Assembly (NCBI GenBank): GCA_003447295.1
Contig: DLZQ01000055.1
Coordinates: 43,165 to 72,569, forward strand
DNA from: Lachnospiraceae bacterium
GTDB lineage: Bacteria > Bacillota > Clostridia > Lachnospirales > Lachnospiraceae
Direction of reading: 5' to 3'
DNA length: 29,405 nucleotides
Under the pieces are notes generated by a model. That model was given only the letters and a program-made list of their open reading frames with translations. It searched no databases and was not told where the DNA came from. Numbering within the stretch: the first letter of the stretch is position 1; the number at the start of each line of letters is the position of its first letter. The translations under genes were made by a program, and so were the position numbers. Positions 24,369-29,405 of this stretch are shown piece after piece.

Positions 24369-24409
24369 AAAAAACACAAAAGGCCAGTGGATCAAAATCC
24401 ACTGACCTT
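24369..24409 (-). terminator. Terminator of the DnaJ-like gene, overlapping its stop codon
   Basis: On the minus strand AAGGTCAGTGGAT (24409-24397) and ATCCACTGGCCTT (24392-24380) form a 13-base stem with one U-G pair and a 4-base loop, then a T-rich tail with six Ts. The TGA stop (24394-24392) lies in the loop and second arm. Confidence 0.88.
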
Positions 24410-25429
24410 CTTGTATTCCTGTAATTTTTCTTTTGCTGCCGGGGTCAGATTCTTAGGCACCTGAATCTGGATCACGACATACTGATCGCCGTGGGCATTT
24501 TTATCCTTCATGGATACCACGCCCTTGCCTTTCAGGCGGATCTTGCTGCCGGACTGCGTACCTTCCTTCACTTTGCACATGACATCGCCGTACAATGTGG
24601 GCACACGGATCTCGCCGCCCAAGGCTGCTGTGGTATAGGGGATATTGACCGTGGTATAGAGATCCTGTCCTCTACGCTCCCAGCCCGGTTTCTCCTGTAC
24701 CGTCACCTTCAGATACAGGTCACCGCTCTCACCGCCGGAGTAACCTTCACCACCCTTACCTTTCAGACGGATACTTTTACCGGTGTCGATACCTGCCGGA
24801 ATATGCACCTGCACGGATTCGGACTTGCCGGTAGCCGGATCTCTTAAGGTAAAGGTCTTGTCGCAGCCATGCATTGCTTCGTCAAAGCTGATAGTAATGC
24901 CGGATTCCACATCCTGACCTTTGCTGCGGTAGTTCGCCCGGCTGCCCCGTCCGGATCCTTTCTGTCCCTTGAAATACTGTCCGAACAGATTGTCGAAAAT
25001 ATCCTCATCCCCGCCGAAGCCGCCGAAATCACCGGTACCGAAACCGCTTCCTCCTGTGCTGTAATGGAACGTGCCGTTGCCGAAGCCACCGAAACCATCG
25101 GTACCAAATCCGCCGGTACCTCCATTGTAGTGGAAGCCGCCTCCGTTCTTAAACTGCTCCTGATACTGTCTGGCTGCCTCTTCGTTAAATCCCTCCTGGA
25201 AAGCAGCAAAACCGTAAGTATCGTATAGTTTCTTCTTTTTTTCATCCCCCAGCACATCGTAAGCTTCGTTGACTTCCTTCAGCTTCTCCTCTGCCACAGG
25301 GTCTCCTGCATTGGTATCCGGATGGTATTTTTTCGCCAGTTTCCGGTATGCTTTTTTTATTGCTGCGGCGTCCGCTGTCTTGCTGACACCCAGTACTTCA
25401 TAATAATCTCTTTTTGTTGTCTTCGTCAT
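24392..25429 (-). CDS. DnaJ/CbpA-like co-chaperone without zinc finger
   Basis: This J-domain protein stimulates DnaK. An upstream extension to 25537 exists, but ATG 25429 has GGAGGG with a 5-base gap and starts the J-domain properly, giving 345 residues. Domains: J-domain (residues 6-70, HPD at 36-38), a long Gly/Phe-rich region (about 85-165, many GGFG units), then two beta-barrel substrate-binding domains (about 175-335). The four CxxCxGxG zinc repeats of true DnaJ are missing, so it is a class II (CbpA/DnaJ-B) protein. A perfect CIRCE box sits upstream, meaning HrcA heat-shock control. No dnaK, grpE or hrcA is in the window. A terminator covers its stop. Confidence 0.9.
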   Translation of the reverse strand: MTKTTKRDYYEVLGVSKTADAAAIKKAYRKLAKKYHPDTNAGDPVAEEKLKEVNEAYDVLGDEKKKKLYDTYGFAAFQEGFNEEAARQYQEQFKNGGGFHYNGGTGGFGTDGFGGFGNGTFHYSTGGSGFGTGDFGGFGGDEDIFDNLFGQYFKGQKGSGRGSRANYRSKGQDVESGITISFDEAMHGCDKTFTLRDPATGKSESVQVHIPAGIDTGKSIRLKGKGGEGYSGGESGDLYLKVTVQEKPGWERRGQDLYTTVNIPYTTAALGGEIRVPTLYGDVMCKVKEGTQSGSKIRLKGKGVVSMKDKNAHGDQYVVIQIQVPKNLTPAAKEKLQEYKKVSGF

Positions 25430-25578
25430 ATTCCCTCCATTCTGCCCAACCGGTGAGCCACACAACCAAGACGTTTTCCATGTAAAAATCAGCCACACAG
25501 TTTCCTGCGCGGCTGACCACTTCACATCTCTTTTCAAACAATTGTCTGCTGCTGCAGTCGCTTGTTCCTCTTACAGAG

Positions 25579-25624
25579 ATTATATTATCACTACAATTTA
25601 GCACTCGCAAGAGGTGAGTGCTAA
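25579..25624 (-). promoter_or_regulatory. CIRCE (HrcA operator) and promoter of the DnaJ-like gene
   Basis: TTAGCACTC (25598-25606), nine bases and GAGTGCTAA (25616-25624) are a perfect CIRCE element, the binding site of the heat-shock repressor HrcA. On the minus strand a -10 region (TATAAT at 25584-25579 or TAATAT at 25587-25582) lies just downstream, so the element overlaps the -35 region. The leader to ATG 25429 is about 145 bases. Confidence 0.93.
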
Positions 25625-25663
25625 AAAATATATTAAATAATCATAAAATCCATAAACCGGCTA

Positions 25664-26845
25664 TTACAATTTGCCACCCTTAGAACCGCCAAAGCTTGCG
25701 GAATTCAGGATATTGGTGTCAAAGGTAAAGGTCAGTCTCTCCTCAGTACGGGCTCTCTTCAAAGACAGCTGGATCATACGATCCAAAAGCTCCTTGTAAG
25801 GAACGCCCACCGGATCCCACAGATAGAATGCCAGAGATCCGGGGATGGTATTGATCTCATTGAAATACAGCTTGCCGTTGTCTTCGTCAATCATAAAGTC
25901 GATACGGGACACACCGTTACAGCCCAGCGCCTTGAAGGATCTGACTGCCAGTTCCCGCACCTCTTCTCTCTTCTCGGGAGATAACTCTGCGGGGATCTTG
26001 CGGGATACGCTCGCCATACCCTTGGAGCCGCTGCCCTTGGCATTGCTGACGTATTTATCTTCATAGCTTAAGATGTCTTTGGTGTGCAGGGGTTCTTCGC
26101 ACTCGGAAGCAATAGCGTCATTCTCATCTCCCAGTACCGAGCAGTTGATCTCACGTAAATTGGTGATGGCGTGCTCCACCAGCACTTTGGTCGCATACTT
26201 GAACGCATCGTCGACGGAGTGAGTCAGCTCCACACGATTTTTAGCCACACTGATGCCTACGCTGGAACCTAAGTTGACCGGTTTTACGATCACGGGATAT
26301 CCCAGTCCTTTTTCCACTTTGTCAAGGAGAGTCTCTATCTGTGCATAATCCGACAGCGTATACAGCTGTGCATCCAGTACCGGAACATCACACTCCTTTA
26401 ATACAGCTTTCATAATGTATTTGTCCATGCCGATGGCGGATGCGGTCACATCACAGCCCACGAAGGGGATCCCCATGGTCTTCAGATAACCCTGGAAAGC
26501 ACCGTCCTCTACGTTGGTACCGTGAACTACGGGGAAAGCCACATCGATCTCTACCGGTTTCTTCCCACCGAACAGCTTCACCGGGAAAGGAGTCAGGAAT
26601 ACCCTGCCGTCCTCGTTGGTCATGATGACTCTCTGGGACTTTTTCAACAGTTCATCGATATTTTTATAGGATTCGATCTTGCCGATCTCCTCACCGATGT
26701 ACATTTCATTGCGCTTGGTCATATAGACCGGAATTACTTCGTATTTGTCTGTGTCCATATTCATGACAGCCTGGATGCCGGAGATCACGGATACTTCGTG
26801 CTCTACACTCTTGCCGCCAAACAGCATTGCTACTCTTGTCTTCAT
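25664..26845 (-). CDS. ddl: D-alanine--D-alanine ligase
   Basis: Ddl joins two D-alanines with ATP for the peptidoglycan stem peptide. The 393-residue ATP-grasp enzyme has GGKSVEHEVSVISG (10-23), VHGTNVEDGAFQGYL, the YPVIVKPVNLGSSVGIS ATP-binding block, an omega loop with SYEDKY, and the metal-binding end GVSRIDFMIDEDNGKLYFNEINTIPGS. The tyrosine in the loop argues for D-Ala-D-Ala, not the D-Ala-D-Lac seen in vancomycin-resistance ligases. It is longer than E. coli DdlB (306), mostly through insertions typical of the DdlA type. GGAGGA precedes the ATG. It is last of three genes, 75 bases after the MurF-like gene. Confidence 0.94.
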   Translation of the reverse strand: MKTRVAMLFGGKSVEHEVSVISGIQAVMNMDTDKYEVIPVYMTKRNEMYIGEEIGKIESYKNIDELLKKSQRVIMTNEDGRVFLTPFPVKLFGGKKPVEIDVAFPVVHGTNVEDGAFQGYLKTMGIPFVGCDVTASAIGMDKYIMKAVLKECDVPVLDAQLYTLSDYAQIETLLDKVEKGLGYPVIVKPVNLGSSVGISVAKNRVELTHSVDDAFKYATKVLVEHAITNLREINCSVLGDENDAIASECEEPLHTKDILSYEDKYVSNAKGSGSKGMASVSRKIPAELSPEKREEVRELAVRSFKALGCNGVSRIDFMIDEDNGKLYFNEINTIPGSLAFYLWDPVGVPYKELLDRMIQLSLKRARTEERLTFTFDTNILNSASFGGSKGGKL

Positions 26846-26920
26846 CTATTTTTCCTCCTGGATTTTCCTACTCTCTATCAACTATCCGGAACCACTTTTG
26901 CAAAATCGCACCTGAATCGT

Positions 26921-28498
26921 CTAATAGTTATCCGTAAGATCATTCTCTAATAAAATATACTTATGTCCCTGCCCTTTGATGGCATAGGCGTAAGATACGG
27001 CTTCCTCCAGCTTGTCAAATACCAGGCATTTCTCTTCCGGGAATCCCTTCTCCAGCACGCCCTCCCTGATGGGCTCGGTATGTCGTCTGCCCACTAACAG
27101 GATGTAATCGCAGCACTCCGCCGCGTAGTTACCGAATTTATGATTGTACTCCGCTTCCTTGTCACCCAGCTCCACCATGCCCGGCGTGATCAGAATCCGG
27201 ATACCGTCAAACATAGCCAGCGTCTCGACCGCAGCCTTAGAACCTACGGGGTTGGAATTGTAAGCATCATCAATGATCGTCACGAGACCGTGTTCCCGCA
27301 TCTGCATACGATGGGGCACCGGCTCGATCCGGCGTACCGGGATCCGCAGTTCCTGCAGCGTCATACCCATTTTATGAGCGACTGCGATAGCCCCCACCAC
27401 ATTGATGACATTGTGGGCACCAATGAGACGCATCTGGAATCTCTCGCTCTCGCCGTCCGGGGTCACTACGGTGAACTCCGTACCTAACTGGGATACCTTC
27501 ACATCTTTGGCACAGTATCCTGTCCCTACCGTCTCGGAATAATAGAATATCTTCTCCGGGGTCTGATCATAAGCGGAAGAAGCTGCCTGCTGCTTAATAT
27601 AATCGTTGTCGCCGTTTAAGAACAACATGCCGCCTTCCGGCAGGGCATCCGCCAGCTCGAACTTCGTCTTCTGAATATTCTCCATGTTAAAAAAGGTCTC
27701 TAAATGCTGCGGTCCGATGGATGTGATCACACCGTGATCGGGATGCACCATATCACAGATCTCCTTGATGTCGCCCACATGGCGGGCACCCATCTCACAG
27801 ACGAAGATCTCCGTGGTGGGCTTCAAGGAGCCTCGGATGGTCCGCACCACTCCCATAGGAGTATTAAAACTCTCCGGAGTCACCAGCACATTATATTTTT
27901 CCTGCAATAATGTCTGCAAATAGAACTTTACACTGGTCTTGCCGTAGCTGCCGGTCACACCGATGACGGTAAGTCCCGAGACGCTTTTCAGCTTTCTCAC
28001 AGCGTCATTGATATAATGCTGATTGATCCCCGCCTCCATGGGATGATTGATGACATTAGCCACAATATCCAGAAACAGATTCACAGATACCAGGATCAGG
28101 CACAGCCCCGGGATCCGCTTCATTCCACCCAATCCACACACCAGAGCGAATACCGCAGCCGTAAGGATCAGCTCCGTAGTGAGCAATCTCTTGACCCGGG
28201 CGGTATACACCAGCTTTTTCTTCGTGTTCATCCGCTTCATGGCACGATATACCACGATGATCACGAGCAGTACCAGATATTCGAAGATTTCAAGGGCAAG
28301 GTACGGAAACACACAGGTCACAATGCCCAGTACCAGACCAAAATAGAGAATCCATTGCAGCCGGAACTTCTTCTTCAGCCAGTGAAGGTGTTCTTTATTC
28401 TTATAGCCGTTCTGCTGGAACATATGCATGTTATACCGCATGGTATAAAAATATGCCGGAACCGCAAGCACGACCGCTATCAGCACACGTATGATCAT
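26921..28498 (-). CDS. Membrane-anchored MurF-like Mur ligase
   Basis: MurF adds D-Ala-D-Ala to UDP-MurNAc-tripeptide. This 525-residue protein has the MurF ATPase and C-terminal domains: P-loop GVTGSYGKTS (180-189), FNTPMGVVRTI, EMGARHVGDIKEI, NGDND, GAHNVINVVGA, HRMQ, and IDDAYNSNPVGSKAAVETL. In place of the N-terminal UDP-binding domain it has five membrane helices (about 3-19, 48-66, 69-87, 106-124, 129-148). The true substrate may thus be lipid-linked or another peptide, and another MurF may exist elsewhere in the genome. ATG 28498 overlaps the hydrolase stop by 4 bases (ATGA). Its neighbour ddl makes the dipeptide this enzyme would use. Confidence 0.85.
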   Translation of the reverse strand: MIIRVLIAVVLAVPAYFYTMRYNMHMFQQNGYKNKEHLHWLKKKFRLQWILYFGLVLGIVTCVFPYLALEIFEYLVLLVIIVVYRAMKRMNTKKKLVYTARVKRLLTTELILTAAVFALVCGLGGMKRIPGLCLILVSVNLFLDIVANVINHPMEAGINQHYINDAVRKLKSVSGLTVIGVTGSYGKTSVKFYLQTLLQEKYNVLVTPESFNTPMGVVRTIRGSLKPTTEIFVCEMGARHVGDIKEICDMVHPDHGVITSIGPQHLETFFNMENIQKTKFELADALPEGGMLFLNGDNDYIKQQAASSAYDQTPEKIFYYSETVGTGYCAKDVKVSQLGTEFTVVTPDGESERFQMRLIGAHNVINVVGAIAVAHKMGMTLQELRIPVRRIEPVPHRMQMREHGLVTIIDDAYNSNPVGSKAAVETLAMFDGIRILITPGMVELGDKEAEYNHKFGNYAAECCDYILLVGRRHTEPIREGVLEKGFPEEKCLVFDKLEEAVSYAYAIKGQGHKYILLENDLTDNY

Positions 28499-29265
28499 TT
28501 CAAATATGCCTCCATAATTCCCCGGAACTGTGCCGGTTTCTCAAGGAAAGAAAAATGACCGGTTCCCGGGATCACTGCCAGGCCGCAGTTGGGGATCTTC
28601 TCTTCCATAATATGTGCATCCCGGATAGGAGTTGCCGTATCCTGATCTCCCCAGATCAGCAGTACTTCCTGGCGGATCTTCGGAAGCAGCTTTGTCAGAT
28701 CCTCATTCACTGCCTTCACCATACACTGACGCATCATGGGTGTCGCATTGCGGTAGTCTGCCGATCCCTGTCGGCTCCTCCAGTCATCGATCACCTCCGG
28801 GAACATGGCATAGATCAACTTCATGTTCAGGAATTTCTTCAGGATCTTGTACTTGCGGATCTTCCATTTCTGCGCAGTAGTACGCACCGGCAGGACACCG
28901 GCGCTGTCGATCAGGATAATATTCGTGATCTCAAAAGGGATACTCTCTCTGGCTGCCAGCTTGATGATCACGCGTCCGCCGTAAGAATGACCGATGAGTG
29001 TTGCCTTCTTTATCTGCATGGTTTCCATGAATTTGCAGAAAAAGTCCGCAAATCCGTCCACATCCCAGGGTTCCTTCGGTTCGTCACTGCCGCCGAAGCC
29101 CGGGAAATCGAACTGGATCACACGGTATTTGCTGCCGTCAATGGCACCTGCCACAGAATCATACACTCCCAGGTCGGTACCCCAGCCCTGTAAGATCACA
29201 ACCGTCTTATCACCGGTACCGGTTGTTTTTACACATATATTATATCCGTCTACTACTATATTCAT
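28495..29265 (-). CDS. Alpha/beta hydrolase
   Basis: The open frame runs to ATG 29334, inside the promoter. ATG 29265 has GGGGAT with a 5-base gap, so the protein has 256 residues. It is an alpha/beta hydrolase of the esterase/lipase or peptidase type: oxyanion motif LQGWGTDL (25-32), nucleophile elbow GHSYGG (Ser94), Asp209 in WGDQDTATP and His237 in GTGHFSF complete the triad. A cap domain lies at about 125-180. There is no signal peptide, so it acts in the cytoplasm. It is translationally coupled to the MurF-like gene and shares its operon with ddl. A role in processing a wall precursor or a lipid is possible but unproven. Confidence 0.85.
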   Translation of the reverse strand: MNIVVDGYNICVKTTGTGDKTVVILQGWGTDLGVYDSVAGAIDGSKYRVIQFDFPGFGGSDEPKEPWDVDGFADFFCKFMETMQIKKATLIGHSYGGRVIIKLAARESIPFEITNIILIDSAGVLPVRTTAQKWKIRKYKILKKFLNMKLIYAMFPEVIDDWRSRQGSADYRNATPMMRQCMVKAVNEDLTKLLPKIRQEVLLIWGDQDTATPIRDAHIMEEKIPNCGLAVIPGTGHFSFLEKPAQFRGIMEAYLK

Positions 29266-29305
29266 GATAATCCCCAATTCCAAGTCGTTGCCGTTACAAT
29301 CTTTT

Positions 29306-29334
29306 ATTATAATCGGAATCTGCCACAATGGCAA
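29306..29334 (-). promoter_or_regulatory. Promoter of the hydrolase-MurF-Ddl operon
   Basis: On the minus strand, TTGCCA (29334-29329), a 17-base spacer and a perfect TATAAT (29311-29306) form a strong promoter. TGCCA-TTG-TGGCA overlaps the -35 box as a small palindrome, which might be an operator. Confidence 0.78.
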
Positions 29335-29385
29335 GCCATATCCTAAGGATTCCGCTTTCCAATTTGACTACCACTTTCATAATTA

Positions 29386-29405
29386 CATGATGCCAGGGTC
29401 AAAAG
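29386..29405 (-). repeat. Right-edge copy of part of the left-edge hairpin element
   Basis: Read on the minus strand from 29405, CTTTTGACCCTGGCATCAT matches 112-130 at 17 of 19 bases. The window ends inside it, so the rest of this copy cannot be seen. Confidence 0.5.

Noticed and set aside
25664..26845. D-Ala-D-Lac (vancomycin resistance) ligase
   Set aside because: The omega loop keeps the tyrosine of D-Ala-D-Ala ligases, and no vanH or vanX homologue is present.
28555..29193. Open frame of 212 codons on the plus strand
   Set aside because: It is antisense to the alpha/beta hydrolase, has a His/Cys-rich shadow composition and no ribosome site.

Overview
The window looks like chromosomal DNA from a mid-GC anaerobic Firmicute, most probably a Lachnospiraceae-type Clostridium. 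Four things point there: a sufCBDSU iron-sulfur operon with a SufU scaffold, a perfect HrcA/CIRCE box, many GGAGG ribosome sites with promoters of the TTGCAT-N17-TATAAT kind, and several proteins whose look is typical of that family (DUF6110, DUF1622, the short coiled-coil protein, the EF-hand loop protein). This placement is inference. No rRNA, tRNA, insertion sequence, phage gene or CRISPR array is visible, and no stretch over 300 bases lacks a gene.

Left part (1-4723): a run of three hairpins, probably a dispersed intergenic repeat, then plsC. Facing plsC are a lipoprotein with a degenerate family-9 glycosidase fold, a possible 46-codon gene overlapping its start, a membrane-anchored LytM-like protein without zinc ligands, and an EF-hand loop protein. 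Middle-left (4724-11500, all minus): an SseB-like protein downstream of an aconitase-family hydratase, a large membrane protein, a HAD phosphatase/guanylate-kinase-like fusion and a small P-loop kinase. Then three plus-strand genes follow: a heptad-repeat coiled-coil protein, a MarR regulator with an operator-like palindrome over its promoter, and a DegV protein. DegV converges on cstA across a shared terminator.

Middle-right (13667-21708, minus): cstA lies behind an unrecognised 171-residue gene. The promoter of this pair is followed by a near-perfect catabolite-response element inside a leader hairpin, which suits a carbon-starvation peptide transporter. A DUF1622 membrane protein follows, then sufC-sufB-sufD-sufS-sufU. 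The suf promoter is framed by a perfect 10-base inverted repeat.

Right part (21779-29405, minus): a P1B-type metal ATPase with an unusual membrane metal motif sits behind a DUF6110 protein. Next is a zinc-finger-less DnaJ/CbpA-like chaperone under CIRCE control. Last is an operon of an alpha/beta hydrolase, a membrane-anchored MurF-like ligase without the normal N-terminal substrate domain, and D-Ala-D-Ala ligase. The right edge matches part of the left-edge hairpin element in inverted orientation, so the window seems bounded by two copies of one repeat family.

Most of the window is ordinary housekeeping DNA. The best leads are the suf promoter repeat, the cre/hairpin leader of the cstA operon, the membrane MurF-Ddl-hydrolase operon, the HAD-guanylate kinase fusion, the SCALK-motif metal ATPase with DUF6110, and the pair of apparently dead cell-wall or polysaccharide enzymes at the left.
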